Assembly (NCBI RefSeq): GCF_001632775.1
Contig: NZ_CP015249.1
Coordinates: 124,001 to 188,000 of the forward strand
Direction of reading: 5' to 3'
Length of the DNA stretch: 64,000 bases
Source: Dokdonella koreensis DS-123
GTDB lineage: Bacteria > Pseudomonadota > Gammaproteobacteria > Xanthomonadales > Rhodanobacteraceae
Within the stretch, counting starts at the first letter, position 1; each line of letters starts with the position of its first letter. A program made the translations under genes and the position numbers. Positions 17,286 to 27,116 of the stretch are shown one piece after another. The notes below the pieces were generated by a model. That model saw only the letters and a program-made list of their open reading frames with translations. It was not told where the DNA came from and did no database searches.

Positions 17286-17864
17286 GTGTCCCCGGTGTCC
17301 GATCAAGACGAGATAACCCGCCTGCTCGGCCAGGCCCGCGCCGGCGAGCGCGCGGCCTGGGAAGCACTGCTGCGCGGTACCTTCGGTGACCTGAAGCGCA
17401 TGGCACGCCAGCTGCTGCTGCGCGGCTCGACGCTGCCGACGCTCAACGCGACCAGCCTGATCAACGAGTGGTACCTGCGCCTGGCCGAATCCGGCAGCCA
17501 GGTGCCGGCCACGCGCCAGCACTTCTTCGCGCTGTCCGCCAAGGTCATGCGCCAGGTGATCTGTGCCTATGCGCGCACGCGGCTCACGCTCAAGCGGGGT
17601 GGCGAGCAGCATCGCGTCGAGCTCGACGAGGGCACGGCCGTGCTCGACGCCGAGAGCGCGGACTTCATCGCCGTGGACGCGGCCCTGCTGCGACTGGGAC
17701 GCGAGGACGAGGATCTCGTGCGCGTCGTCGAGTGCCGCTTCTTCGCCGGCATGAGCGAGCCGGAGACCGCGCAGGCCATGGGCATTTCCGAACGCACCGT
17801 GCGGCGGCTGTGGACGCGGGCGCGCGAGCGTCTGCTGGTCCTGCTCGGCGAGACGGCACCATGA
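17286..17864 (+). CDS. ECF-type RNA polymerase sigma factor
   Basis: About 192 aa in the core. Region 2 spans DQDEITRLLGQARAGERAAWEALL to about NATSLINEWYLRLAE; region 4 carries a helix-turn-helix, MSEPETAQAMGISERTVRRLWTRARERL. It belongs to the ECF subgroup usually paired with Ser/Thr kinases rather than a standard anti-sigma factor. The frame is open from 17088, but the first 60 codons show no sigma similarity. I prefer GTG 17286, with GTG 17295 as an alternative. Its TGA overlaps the kinase ATG in an ATGA, so the two are coupled. Confidence 0.85.
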   Translation: MSPVSDQDEITRLLGQARAGERAAWEALLRGTFGDLKRMARQLLLRGSTLPTLNATSLINEWYLRLAESGSQVPATRQHFFALSAKVMRQVICAYARTRLTLKRGGEQHRVELDEGTAVLDAESADFIAVDAALLRLGREDEDLVRVVECRFFAGMSEPETAQAMGISERTVRRLWTRARERLLVLLGETAP

Positions 17865-20083
17865 CGCCTACCGGCCTCAAGCGCCTGCGGCTGGAGCCCG
17901 GCGAAGCGCTGCGCAGCCAGCTGGCGCAGCAATTGTTCGACAACGACGAGGACGTGCTGCAGGCCGGCGAGCGGGTCGGTGCGTTCCGGATCGTCGGCGA
18001 GATCGGCCGCGGCGGCCTGGGCATCGTCTACCGTGCCGAACGCGACGACGGCAGCTACAGCCAGCAGGTCGCGCTCAAGGTCATGGCCGGTGACGCCGAT
18101 CCGGCGCTCGCCGAGCGTCTGCTCGATCGCGAGCGGCGCCTGCTGGCCCGGCTGCAGCACCCGGGCATCGCACGCCTGATCGACGGTGGCCGCACCGACG
18201 GCGGCCGGCTCTGGTTCGCGATGGAGGTCGTCGAGGGCGAGCGACTGGATCACTATTGCGAGCGTCGCGGGCTGCCGGGCCTGGAGCGGCTGCGGTTGTT
18301 CCTGCAGGTCTGCGACGCGGTGGACTACGCACATGCACAGCTGGTCGTGCATCGCGATCTCAAGCCCGCCAACATCCTGGTCGATGCGCGCGGTCAGGTC
18401 CGCCTGCTCGACTTCGGCATCGCCGCGGCGCTCGACGACGTCGCCGGTCAGGCGCCGCAGGCCGGTACGCCGGGCTTCGCGAGTCCGGAGCAGAACCGCG
18501 GCGATGCGGCCGGCGTCGGCGACGACATCTTCCAGCTCGGTCGCCTGCTCGACCTGCTGACGGCGGCCGCGGCGCCGCCACGCAACCGGCACCGCGATCT
18601 CGCGGCGATCCTGCGCCGCGCCCTCGACGCGACGCCGGCGTCGCGCTACCGCACGGCCGGCGCACTCGCGGCCGACGTACAGGCGCTGCTGGAACTGCGC
18701 CCGGTCGCGGCGACCGGTGGCGCGCGGCGCTATCGCGCCGGCCGCTTCCTGCATCGGCATCGGCTGGCGCTGATGGGCGCACTCGCGGTCGCCGCCGCGT
18801 TGGCCGCGCTGACCGGCACCTACGTGCGGCAGGTTGGCCTGGCCAACGCCGAGGCCGAGGCGGCGCGCCGGCGTGCCGAGGACGATGCCGCGGCGGCGCG
18901 GGCGGTCACCGAGTTCATGGTGTCGGTGTTCGCGCAGGCCGACCCGGCCCTGCACAAGGGCGAGAAGCCCAGCATCGACACGGTGCTCGAGGCGGGCACC
19001 GCGCGCATCGAGAACGAACTGCACGACAAGCCGCGCATCCGTGCGGCGATCCTGTTCGCGCTGAGCGGCATCCATCTGCGCCTGCGCCACGATCAGCAGG
19101 GCTACCGGCTCGCCGAGGCGGCCCGGGCGCTGATCGGCCATGGCGCCGAGTTCACGCGGGCGGAGCTGGCCGAACTGCTGCTGAGGCAGCCGATGCCCGA
19201 CGACCTCGCGCAGGCGGCCATCGCGCGCTACCAGTCGGTCATCGACCTGCTCGATCCGGACGATCCGAAGACGATCCGCACCTTGCTCTACGTCAAGCTG
19301 CGCATGGCGAGCACCTATCCATTCATGGGCGACTACCCGCGCGCGCTGGCCCTGCTCGACGAGCATCGGTACCTGAACCGCACGCACGGCCTGCCGGAGG
19401 AGGCCTCGGTCCTGCAACTGCAGTCCCTGCTGCTCGGGCAGCTGGAACGGTACGACGAGGCGCTGGCGATGGCCGAGCAGGCCTGGACGGCGACCGTCGA
19501 GCAGCGCGGCGCGCTCCACCCGTACACGGTGCTCGGCAGCGGCGACCTGGCGATGGCGCGGGCCGACGCCGGCCGCTTCGCACAGGCGCACGCGGCGGCC
19601 GATCATGCGATCGACTTGGCGGTGCGGTTGTACGGCAAGGACGACGGTTCGCACCTGCTGTGGTCGCGCATGCGCAAGGCCTACGTCTGGCTGCGCGAGG
19701 GTCGGTCCGAGCACGCCGCGTCGCTGCTGCGCGAGGTGCTGGCGGCCAGCGACCGGTACGCGCCCGGCGACGACGCGAGCAGCGTCACCGCCGCCGACTG
19801 GCTGGGCGAGGCCCTGTTCGCCCAGGGCGACCTCGCCGGCGCCGAGGCGGCCTGGCGGGACGCCGAGGCACGTGCGGTGGCGGGACGTTCGGCACAGCGC
19901 CCGGACCTGGGGCAGCGCGCACTGTGGCTCGCGCAGGCCTCCGCCGGACAGGGCCGCTGTGCCGAGGCGCTGGACCGGCTGCGCGCGGCCCGCGAGCACG
20001 CCGCGGCGGCGTTCGACGGCCACCCGATCCACGCTCGGCTGCGCGGGCTGCCCGGCTGTCGCGAACGCGCGGCCGGCGATTGA
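17861..20083 (+). CDS. Membrane Ser/Thr protein kinase with C-terminal TPR-like domain
   Basis: 740-aa Hanks-type kinase. The glycine loop GRGGLG is at 49-54, ATP lysine K73, catalytic HRDLKPAN at 164-171, DFG at 184-186 and SPE at 208-210. A single TM helix (about 301-321) separates the cytosolic kinase from a periplasmic region with TPR-like helical repeats (about 330-740). All catalytic residues are present. It overlaps the sigma gene (ATGA), so the kinase probably controls the sigma factor by phosphorylation. The convergent FHA protein 33 bp downstream is a candidate phosphothreonine reader. Confidence 0.92.
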   Translation: MTPTGLKRLRLEPGEALRSQLAQQLFDNDEDVLQAGERVGAFRIVGEIGRGGLGIVYRAERDDGSYSQQVALKVMAGDADPALAERLLDRERRLLARLQHPGIARLIDGGRTDGGRLWFAMEVVEGERLDHYCERRGLPGLERLRLFLQVCDAVDYAHAQLVVHRDLKPANILVDARGQVRLLDFGIAAALDDVAGQAPQAGTPGFASPEQNRGDAAGVGDDIFQLGRLLDLLTAAAAPPRNRHRDLAAILRRALDATPASRYRTAGALAADVQALLELRPVAATGGARRYRAGRFLHRHRLALMGALAVAAALAALTGTYVRQVGLANAEAEAARRRAEDDAAAARAVTEFMVSVFAQADPALHKGEKPSIDTVLEAGTARIENELHDKPRIRAAILFALSGIHLRLRHDQQGYRLAEAARALIGHGAEFTRAELAELLLRQPMPDDLAQAAIARYQSVIDLLDPDDPKTIRTLLYVKLRMASTYPFMGDYPRALALLDEHRYLNRTHGLPEEASVLQLQSLLLGQLERYDEALAMAEQAWTATVEQRGALHPYTVLGSGDLAMARADAGRFAQAHAAADHAIDLAVRLYGKDDGSHLLWSRMRKAYVWLREGRSEHAASLLREVLAASDRYAPGDDASSVTAADWLGEALFAQGDLAGAEAAWRDAEARAVAGRSAQRPDLGQRALWLAQASAGQGRCAEALDRLRAAREHAAAAFDGHPIHARLRGLPGCRERAAGD

Positions 20084-20116
20084 GCGCGGGTTGCGCCGGG
20101 GCGCGCCGGCGTGGTT

Positions 20117-21307
20117 TCAGCCCTCGCGGAACACGTAGCGCGCCGTACCGATCTGGATCACGTCCTCGTGGCGCAGCAGGCGCTCGCGGACCGGCTCGGC
20201 GTTGACGCGCGTACCGTGCCGGCTGTCGAGGTCGGCCAGCATGTAGCCCTGGCTGTTGGCTTCGATGCGGGCGTGCTGGGCTTCCACGCCGGGGCCACCG
20301 ACACGGATGTCGCTCGCGGCGTCGGCGCCGAGCGTGATCGGCTTGGGCGGCAGCGGAATGGCCGCGCGGCCGGCTTCGGCATTCTGCGGCACCAGGCGCG
20401 CCATGCGCAGGAACATCGTGCTGCCCGAGGCCGCTGCCGGTGCGCTTGCCGGCGATGGCGGCGCCGGCGGCGCGGCCGGTGGTACGGCGATGCGCGGTTC
20501 GGGCGACGCGGCGCGCGCCGCGACCGGGGCGGCCGCTGCCTTGGCCGGCGGCGGTGCGGGCACCGGGGCGGACGGGGCCGGCGGAATGCTCGGCAGGTCC
20601 GGCATCTCCAGCACTTGCAGGATCTGGGTCACGGCGGCCTCCACGTGCGCCGGCGCGGTGTCCTCGCGCGGTACCGGCGGCGGCTCGACGACGCTGGCGG
20701 TGCCCGGCTCCGGAATCTGGGCGAGCATCGAGGCATCGAGGGTCAGGGCGGCCAGCTCCTCGTCGGGCGACGGTTCCTCCGCCAGGGTCGCCAGCACCGT
20801 CGCGCTCCGCGTCGATACGGGCGGCGGCGGTGCCGGCTCGAGGTCGGCTTCGCTCTCGAAGACCTCGAGAAAGCGTGCGCGCAGCGATTCGGCACGATCT
20901 TGGGCGATGCTGCGCTCGCGCAGGGCGCTGTCGATCGCGGCCAGGCGCTCGGTGCGCTCGGCGTCGTCGTACTCGCCGAGCTGGTGGCGCAGGTCGATCT
21001 CCTGCCGATCGATCTGGATCGACGCATACGCGTGCTGGATGGCCGCGAGGCGATCGCGCAGGCCGGCATAGGCCAGGCGCGCCTGCGCGCGCAACGGAGC
21101 GCTGCGCGCCTCCAGGTCGGCGACGCGCTGGCTGTAGTCCTCGTGCACGCGCTGGAACACCGCATCGGCAAGGTTGCCCTGCATGGCCTTCAGCGATGCC
21201 AGGCGGGCGCGCAGCAGCTCGGCCTCCTGCCTGAGGCCGCGCAAGGCATCGACCACGCCGAGATCGGCGCCGTCGAGCGCATCTGGATCCGTTGTCGGAT
21301 CGACCAT
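20117..21307 (-). CDS. FHA-domain protein with N-terminal coiled coil
   Basis: 396 aa. Residues about 25-145 are charged and helical (RLAAIQHAYASIQIDRQEIDLRHQL), fitting a coiled coil. Residues about 150-290 are a Pro/Ala-rich linker. The last 90 residues form a forkhead-associated domain with the signature GGPGVEAQHARI, then LADLDSRHGTRVN. FHA domains bind phosphothreonine. ATG 21307 is preceded by GGGGAG at good spacing; a TTG two codons upstream is less likely. It converges on the kinase gene, suggesting a shared pathway. Confidence 0.85.
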   Translation of the reverse strand: MVDPTTDPDALDGADLGVVDALRGLRQEAELLRARLASLKAMQGNLADAVFQRVHEDYSQRVADLEARSAPLRAQARLAYAGLRDRLAAIQHAYASIQIDRQEIDLRHQLGEYDDAERTERLAAIDSALRERSIAQDRAESLRARFLEVFESEADLEPAPPPPVSTRSATVLATLAEEPSPDEELAALTLDASMLAQIPEPGTASVVEPPPVPREDTAPAHVEAAVTQILQVLEMPDLPSIPPAPSAPVPAPPPAKAAAAPVAARAASPEPRIAVPPAAPPAPPSPASAPAAASGSTMFLRMARLVPQNAEAGRAAIPLPPKPITLGADAASDIRVGGPGVEAQHARIEANSQGYMLADLDSRHGTRVNAEPVRERLLRHEDVIQIGTARYVFREG

Positions 21308-21721
21308 CGTCAATTCTCCCCTGCCACCGCCTCGGCGGTATCAATGTGGACGCAGTGCGGCCATGATTCCGGCGGTGCGACGGGTTGCCGACGCGCGAAC
21401 CGGTTCCCGAACGGAGCGACCGATTATGCGAGGGCCCGGTTGCGGCAGCAACCGCGCCGCCGCGCCCGACGGTCCGCAATGGCGACGTCCGTCACATTCG
21501 CGCCTGCCATGTATCGGGCCGCTGCGGTCAGCCGCCATCGATCGGGCGGATCTTGGGCGGACGGTAGGGCGGCCCGGCTCTGTCGGTATCCCGGCGGTCG
21601 CGCCGCTGCTGCGCGGCCTGCCGGCTGGCCGCGGTGAGCCGCTGCGGCAGGCGTCGGGCCGTCGCCGTGACGCCGGCCTGGCCGGCCGCGACGACCGCGG
21701 CAAGTCCCGGGGAGCAGCCGC
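21308..21721. other. Non-coding gap upstream of the FHA gene
   Basis: About 414 bp between the FHA gene start and the mobile element at 21722. Open frames here are short, compositionally biased and shadow-like. I see no convincing gene, RNA or terminator; it presumably holds the FHA gene promoter. Confidence 0.5.
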
Positions 21722-21992
21722 CTAGGGCGTGTCATCAATCCCTCGGTAGGCCGCGCCGTTCTTGCGTGCGTCCGGGACAAGGAAGAGGGAGGAAGTGGAC
21801 GTCGGTCCACGCCCGAGCGATGACGCAGTCCCGGGCGCACGCAAGAGCGGCCCTACGGGTTGGCCCTGGAAAGCCGCCAGCGTGCGTTGCGCGGCTTGAC
21901 CTGACGGCCAGTCAGGCGCGGCGCCACGCAACACCCCCTGACGACTTTCCAGGGCCAACGCGACCTGCCGGGGGATTGATGACACGCCCTAG
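21722..21992. mobile_element. 271-bp non-autonomous element (MITE-like), copy 1
   Basis: A near-identical copy lies at 38908-39178 (three differences in 271 bp, no gaps). The ends are perfect 21-bp inverted repeats (21722-21742 and 21972-21992) that continue imperfectly for about 12 more bases; each terminates in CTAG, probably the duplicated target. Inside are nested hairpins: 21761-21778 with 21828-21845 (17 of 18), 21795-21810 (GTGGAC arms), and 21859-21873 with 21945-21959 (15 of 15). No transposase is encoded. Its right CTAG contains the TAG stop codon of ilvH. A CTAG/YTAR target resembles IS5-group elements, which is inference only. Confidence 0.88.
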
Positions 21993-22492
21993 AGGCTCGG
22001 CACCAGCGCGGCGTCGCCGCGTTCCAGCGCCGCGGTGCCGCTGCGCGCCAGTTCCAGCACCGGCGCTAGGTTCGACAGTTCCGAGAAGAACGCGTTGACC
22101 TCGCGGCCGGCACCGCTGAACTGGACGACGCGGCTGCGCAGGCCGCTGTCGACGATCCGCGCGCCCGGGTGGCGGCCGACGCAGGCCTCGACCTCGGTCA
22201 GGGTGCGGCCGGCGACACCGACCTTGACGATCAGCAGCTCCGATTCGAGGTGCTCGCGGCCGGTCAGGTCGGCGATCTCGAGCACGTCGATCAGCTTGCG
22301 CGACTGCTTGACGATCTGGTCGATCACGGCGTCGTCGCCGCTGGTGACCAGGGTCAGCCGCGAGATCGCCGGGTCGTGGGTCGCGGCGACGGTCAGCGAG
22401 TCGATGTTGTAGCCGCGTGCGGAGAACAGGCCGGCGACGCGGGCCAGTGCGCCGGCCTCGTTCTGCAGCAGGATGGCGATGATCCGGCGCAT
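21989..22492 (-). CDS. ilvH: Acetolactate synthase, small (regulatory) subunit
   Basis: 167-aa regulatory subunit for valine feedback of acetohydroxyacid synthase. It begins MRRIIAILLQNEAGALARVAGLFSARGYNI, the ACT domain of IlvH/IlvN, and has the C-terminal RTLTEVEACVGRHPGARIVD segment. Its ATG shares one base with the ilvB stop (TGATG), so translation is coupled. The TAG stop is formed by the CTAG at the edge of the mobile element at 21722-21992, so the native C-terminal codons may have been altered by the insertion. Last gene of the ilv-leu superoperon. Confidence 0.93.
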   Translation of the reverse strand: MRRIIAILLQNEAGALARVAGLFSARGYNIDSLTVAATHDPAISRLTLVTSGDDAVIDQIVKQSRKLIDVLEIADLTGREHLESELLIVKVGVAGRTLTEVEACVGRHPGARIVDSGLRSRVVQFSGAGREVNAFFSELSNLAPVLELARSGTAALERGDAALVPSL

Positions 22493-24300
22493 CAGAACAT
22501 CTCCGACGGCGCGGCCTCGGCGACGGCGGGTGCCGCCTGCCGCGATGCGATGAAATCGCCGGTGATCATCTGCGCGTAGGTCATGCCGGGTCCGACCATC
22601 GGGTACACACCGGCATCCGGGTCGATCATGACCTCGAGGAAGGCCGGCCCGTCGAAGGCGATGAAGTCGGCGACGACGCGCAGCAGGTCCTCGGGCCGGT
22701 CCAGCCGGTGCGCCCACTCGAAGCCGTCGGCCTGGGCGGCGCGCACGAAGTCCTTCTTGTGCAGGCTCTTGTCGGTGGCCGAGAAGCGTCCCTTGAAGAA
22801 CAGGCGCTGCCATTGGCGCACCATGCCGTCGCCGACGTTGTTGAGCACGACCACCTTGATCGGCAGCCCGTAGGTGGTCACGGTCTCCAGCTCGCCGAGG
22901 TTCATGCGGATGCTGGCGTCGCCGTCGATGTCGATGACCGGCAGGTCGCGGCGGGCGAACCGCGCACCGATCGCGGCCGGCAGGCCGAACCCCATCGTCC
23001 CCATCGAGCCGGACGTCAGCCACAGCCGCGGCTCGCGGAAGTCGAAGTACTGCGCCGCCCACATCTGGTGTTGCCCCACGCCGGTGCTGATGATCGCGCG
23101 GCCCTGGGTCAGGCGGTTGATCGCCTCGATCACCGCGTACGGCTGGATGCGCGCGCTGGTGCGGTCGTAGTTCATCGCATGGGTGCGCTTGAGCGCGGCC
23201 ACGTGCGCATGCCAGTCCGCATACGCGCCCTCCTCGCGCGGCCGGAAGCCGTGCTGCAGCCCGTAGATGCGCAAGGTGTCCAGCGCCCGGGACAGGTTGC
23301 CCAGGTGGTGCCAGTCGGCCGGCTTGACCTTGTTGATCTCGGCCGGGTCGATGTCCAGGTGCGCGATGAAGCGTGCGCCGCCGGCGAACGCCTGCGGCAC
23401 GCCGGCCACCCGGTCGTCGAAGCGCGCACCGACGGCGATCAGGAAGTCGCAGTCCTCCACGGCGTAGTTGGCGAATGCGGTGCCGTGCATGCCGAGCATC
23501 TGCAGCGCCAGCGCGTCGGTCGTGTCGACGGCGCCCAGGCCCATCAGCGTGGTCGCCACCGGGATGCCGAAGGCACGCGCGAAGTCGCGCAGGGCGCCGG
23601 CCGCCTCACCGGCGATCACGCCGCCGCCGGCGTAGAGCAGCGGCCGGCGCGCCTCCTTCAGCGCCTCGAAGAACGGCGCGCACCGCGCCGCGTCCAGGGT
23701 CGCGGCGTCGATCGCGCGCAGCCGTGCGCGGTAGCCGGGCAACGGCAGCGTGCCCTCGCCGCGGAAGCGCAGCTCGGCGTTCTGGATGTCCTTGGGAATG
23801 TCGACCACGACCGGGCCGGGCCGGCCGGTGCGCGCGATCTCGAAGGCCGTGCGCAGCGTCGCCTCCAGCCGGCTGGCTTCGGTGACCAGGAACACGTGCT
23901 TGGCGCAGGCGGCCATGATGTTGCTGATCGGCGCCTCCTGGAACGCGTCGGTCCCGATCGATCCGGTCGGCACCTGCCCGCACAGGACCACGATCGGGAT
24001 CGAGTCGGCCATCGCGTCGCGTACCGGCGTGACCGTGTTGGTCGCGCCGGGGCCGGACGTGACCAGGGCGACACCGACCCTGCCGGATGCGCGCGCATAG
24101 CCCTGCGCCATGAAGCCGGCGCCCTGCTCGTTGGCCGGCACGATCAGCGGCAGCGGTTCGCCGCCGCCGGCCTGCGCATGGGTCTGGTTGTAGCGGAACA
24201 CGGCGTCGTAGACCGGCAGGATGGCGCCGCCGGAATAGCCGAAAACGACCTCGACGCCCTCGTCGGCCAGCACCTGCACGACGATGTCGGCACCGGTCAT
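22492..24300 (-). CDS. ilvB: Acetolactate synthase, large catalytic subunit
   Basis: 602-aa ThDP enzyme condensing two pyruvates, or pyruvate with 2-oxobutyrate, the first common step to valine/leucine and isoleucine. The catalytic Glu lies in PANEQGAGFMAQGYARA. The FAD/oxidase-derived middle domain is present, and the ThDP/Mg motif is GDASIRMNLGELETV. The frame extends to a TTG at 24315, but ATG 24300 (MTGADIVVQVL) matches the usual family start; neither has a strong Shine-Dalgarno. It lies 90 bp after ilvC and overlaps ilvH by one base. Confidence 0.95.
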   Translation of the reverse strand: MTGADIVVQVLADEGVEVVFGYSGGAILPVYDAVFRYNQTHAQAGGGEPLPLIVPANEQGAGFMAQGYARASGRVGVALVTSGPGATNTVTPVRDAMADSIPIVVLCGQVPTGSIGTDAFQEAPISNIMAACAKHVFLVTEASRLEATLRTAFEIARTGRPGPVVVDIPKDIQNAELRFRGEGTLPLPGYRARLRAIDAATLDAARCAPFFEALKEARRPLLYAGGGVIAGEAAGALRDFARAFGIPVATTLMGLGAVDTTDALALQMLGMHGTAFANYAVEDCDFLIAVGARFDDRVAGVPQAFAGGARFIAHLDIDPAEINKVKPADWHHLGNLSRALDTLRIYGLQHGFRPREEGAYADWHAHVAALKRTHAMNYDRTSARIQPYAVIEAINRLTQGRAIISTGVGQHQMWAAQYFDFREPRLWLTSGSMGTMGFGLPAAIGARFARRDLPVIDIDGDASIRMNLGELETVTTYGLPIKVVVLNNVGDGMVRQWQRLFFKGRFSATDKSLHKKDFVRAAQADGFEWAHRLDRPEDLLRVVADFIAFDGPAFLEVMIDPDAGVYPMVGPGMTYAQMITGDFIASRQAAPAVAEAAPSEMF

Positions 24301-24390
24301 CGCGGCGCCGGCCAATGGGTGCGGCGTCGCCTCGGGGGGGCTTCACGTATGGCGTTCATCGTCATCGTCCTGCATTCGGTAGAGGCTGCG

Positions 24391-25383
24391 TCAGGCGCCG
24401 GAACTGAGCCACGGCATGCGCGCGCGCAGCCGGCTGCCGACCTGCTCGATCGGATGGTCGAGGTCCTTCTGCTTGTAGGCCGAGTAGTTCGGCAGGCCGG
24501 CGGCGTGCTCGGCGGTCCATTCGCGGGCGAAGCGCCCTTCCTGGATGTCCTTGAGCACTTCGCGCATGCGGTCCTTGGTGCCGGCGTCGACGACGCGCGG
24601 ACCGCGCGTGTAGTCGCCGTACTGGGCGGTCTCGGAGATGAAGCTCAGCATCTTGGCGAGGCCGCCCTCGTAGAGCAGGTCCACGATCAGCTTCAGCTCG
24701 TGCATGACCTCGTAGTAGGCGATCTCCGGCTTGTAGCCGGCCTCGACCAGGGTCTCGAAACCGTTGATGACCAGCTCGCTGGCGCCCCCGCAGAGCACCG
24801 CCTGTTCGCCGAACAGGTCGGTCTCGGTCTCTTCCTTGAAGTCGGTCTCGATCAGCAGCGCGCGCGCGCCGCCGAGGCCGGCCGCATAGGCCAGCGCCTT
24901 CTCGCGCGCCTGGCCGCTGGCGTCCTGGTGGACCGCGAACAGGCACGGCACGCCGCGCCCGATCTCGTACTCGCGCCGGACCAGCGCGCCGGGACCCTTC
25001 GGCGCGACCAGCACGACGTCGATGTCGTAGCGCGGCTCGATCGTCTTGAAGTGCACGTTGAAGCCGTGCGCGAACAGCAGCGCGGCACCCGGCTTGGCGT
25101 TCGGCGCGATGACCTCGTTGTAGAGCGTGGCCTGGACCATGTCCGGTGTCAGCACGGCGATCAGGTCGGCGCCCTGCACGGCTTCGGCGGGCGTGAGCAC
25201 GCTGAAGCCGTCGGCGGCGGCCTTCGCCGAGGTCGGGCCGCCGGGGCGCAGGCCGATGACGACGTCGAGGCCGGAGTCGCGCAGGTTGAGGGCATGGGCG
25301 CGGCCCTGGCTGCCGTAGCCGAGCACGGCGATGCGGGCCTGGCGGAGGGCGTCGGTGGTGGCGGTGATCGTCTCGGTGCTCAT
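24391..25383 (-). CDS. ilvC: Ketol-acid reductoisomerase (NADP+), class I
   Basis: 330 aa, the short class I form. It isomerises and reduces acetolactate or acetohydroxybutyrate to the dihydroxy acid. The Rossmann motif is [17 protein letters not shown]. The Mg-binding acidic residues lie in [14 protein letters not shown] and the C-terminal knotted domain in [19 protein letters not shown]. The gene follows ilvD by 47 bp and precedes ilvB by 90 bp in the same operon. Confidence 0.96.
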   Translation of the reverse strand: MSTETITATTDALRQARIAVLGYGSQGRAHALNLRDSGLDVVIGLRPGGPTSAKAAADGFSVLTPAEAVQGADLIAVLTPDMVQATLYNEVIAPNAKPGAALLFAHGFNVHFKTIEPRYDIDVVLVAPKGPGALVRREYEIGRGVPCLFAVHQDASGQAREKALAYAAGLGGARALLIETDFKEETETDLFGEQAVLCGGASELVINGFETLVEAGYKPEIAYYEVMHELKLIVDLLYEGGLAKMLSFISETAQYGDYTRGPRVVDAGTKDRMREVLKDIQEGRFAREWTAEHAAGLPNYSAYKQKDLDHPIEQVGSRLRARMPWLSSGA

Positions 25384-25430
25384 CGGATTCTCCGGGGGGA
25401 TTGGGGCGGGTCGGGTGCGGGAGTGAGGGG

Positions 25431-27116
25431 TCAGCCGGTGGTCACCGCGCCGAGCGCGGCGGATCCGACCAGGCGGGCGTACTTGGCGAGCGCGCCGTGG
25501 ACGACCTTCGGCGGCGGCGGTGACCAGTCGGCGCGGCGCGCGGCGAGATCGGCATCGGTCTCCACGACGCGGCGGACGGCGTCGATGACGATGCGGTCAC
25601 CGTCGCGCAGCAGGGCGATCGGTCCGCCGCGCGCCGCTTCCGGGGCGACGTGGCCGACGACGAAGCCGTAGCTGGCGCCGCTGAAGCGGCCATCGGTCAT
25701 CAGGGCCACGCGATCGCCGAGGCCGCGGCCGACCAGGGCGGCGGTGACGGCGAGCATCTCGCGCATGCCCGGGCCGCCGGCCGGACCTTCGTTGCGGATC
25801 ACGACGACGTCGCCGGCCTCGATGCGGCCGACCTGCACGGCGCGGAAGCAGTCCTCCTCGCTTTCGAAGACGCGCGCGCGGCCTTCGAAGCGCAGCGTGT
25901 CGATGCCGGCCAGCTTGAGGATGCAGCCTTCGGGCGACAGGTTGCCGTAGAGGATCGAGTAGCCGCCGCGCGGCTTGAACGCCTGGGCGACCGGCCTGAC
26001 CACCGGCTGGCCGGGCGGCGTCGGCGGCGCCGCGTCGATCTCCTCGAACAGCCCGCGGCCGGTGACGGTCGGGGCGTCCTCGATCAGGCCGGCCGCGCGC
26101 AGCTCGCGCGCGACCGCGGCCATACCGCCGGCGGCGGTCATCTCGATCGCGGTGTAGCGGCCGCCGGGCATCAGGTCGGCGATGACCGGCGTCTGCACCG
26201 AGGCGCCCTCGAAATCCTCGATCGTCAGCGCGACGCCGGCCTCGTGTGCGATCGCCAGCAGGTGCAGCACGGCATTGGTCGAGCCGGCCGTCGCCGCGAC
26301 GATGCGCATCGCGTTGCGGAACGCCGCCGGCGAGAGGATGCCGCGCGGCGTACGCCCGTCGCGCAGGCATTCGAGCGCCAGTTCGCCGCAGCGCCGTGCC
26401 GCGGCGCGCTTGGCCGGATCGGTGGCGGCGATGTCGTTGAGGCCGAGCGGCGTCAGTCCGAGCGCGGTCAGCACCATCGCCATCGTATTGGCGGTGAACT
26501 GGCCGCCGCAGGCACCGGCGCCCGGGCAGGCGCGCTGCTCGACCGCGCCGAGGCGCGCGTCGTCGATCCGGCCGGCACCGTGGGCACCGACCGCCTCGAA
26601 CACCTGCTGCACGGTGATCGGCGTCCCGTCGAGCGTGCCGTGCGCGATGCTGCCGCCGTACAGCGCGACGCCGGGGACGTCCAGGCGCGCCAGCGCCATC
26701 GCCGCGGCCGGGATCGTCTTGTCGCAGCCGCACAGGACGACCATCGCGTCGAGGCAGTGGCCGTCGACGGCCAGCTCGATCGAGTCGGCGATCAGCTCGC
26801 GGCTGATCAGCGAGGCGCGCATGCCGGGCGTGCCCATCGCGATGCCGTCGGTGACCGCGATCGTGTTGAACTCGACCGGCGTGCCGCCGGCGGCGCGGAT
26901 GCCGTCGGCGACCTCGGCGGCCAGATCGCGCAGGTTGAGGTTGCACGGCGAGATGTTCGACCAGGTGTGCACGACCGCCACCAGCGGCTTGGCGATCGCC
27001 GCCGCGTCGAGCCCGGTGGCATAGAGCATCGCGCGCGCCGGCGCGCGGTCGGGACCGGTCTTGATCGCGTCGCTGCGCAGGCCCGGCGCCTTCGGTCGGG
27101 GCGGTGGCGCGTTCAT
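25431..27116 (-). CDS. ilvD: Dihydroxy-acid dehydratase
   Basis: 561-aa Fe-S dehydratase making the 2-oxo acid precursors of valine and isoleucine. Cluster cysteines lie in [10 protein letters not shown] and [16 protein letters not shown], and the C-terminal [19 protein letters not shown] is intact. Its length matches the shorter IlvD subfamily rather than the about 616-aa enterobacterial form. ATG 27116 overlaps the leuB stop by four bases (ATGA), so the two are coupled. Confidence 0.95.
   Translation of the reverse strand: MNAPPPRPKAPGLRSDAIKTGPDRAPARAMLYATGLDAAAIAKPLVAVVHTWSNISPCNLNLRDLAAEVADGIRAAGGTPVEFNTIAVTDGIAMGTPGMRASLISRELIADSIELAVDGHCLDAMVVLCGCDKTIPAAAMALARLDVPGVALYGGSIAHGTLDGTPITVQQVFEAVGAHGAGRIDDARLGAVEQRACPGAGACGGQFTANTMAMVLTALGLTPLGLNDIAATDPAKRAAARRCGELALECLRDGRTPRGILSPAAFRNAMRIVAATAGSTNAVLHLLAIAHEAGVALTIEDFEGASVQTPVIADLMPGGRYTAIEMTAAGGMAAVARELRAAGLIEDAPTVTGRGLFEEIDAAPPTPPGQPVVRPVAQAFKPRGGYSILYGNLSPEGCILKLAGIDTLRFEGRARVFESEEDCFRAVQVGRIEAGDVVVIRNEGPAGGPGMREMLAVTAALVGRGLGDRVALMTDGRFSGASYGFVVGHVAPEAARGGPIALLRDGDRIVIDAVRRVVETDADLAARRADWSPPPPKVVHGALAKYARLVGSAALGAVTTG

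Noticed and set aside
21722-21985. An 87-codon frame spanning the mobile element on the minus strand
   Set aside because: The equivalent frame in the second copy contains an in-frame stop, and no protein family is visible, so the element is treated as non-coding.
21820-21992. A plus-strand frame beginning MTQSRAHARAAL open in both element copies
   Set aside because: It runs through the inverted-repeat end into unrelated flanks and has no ribosome-binding site; it is probably chance.
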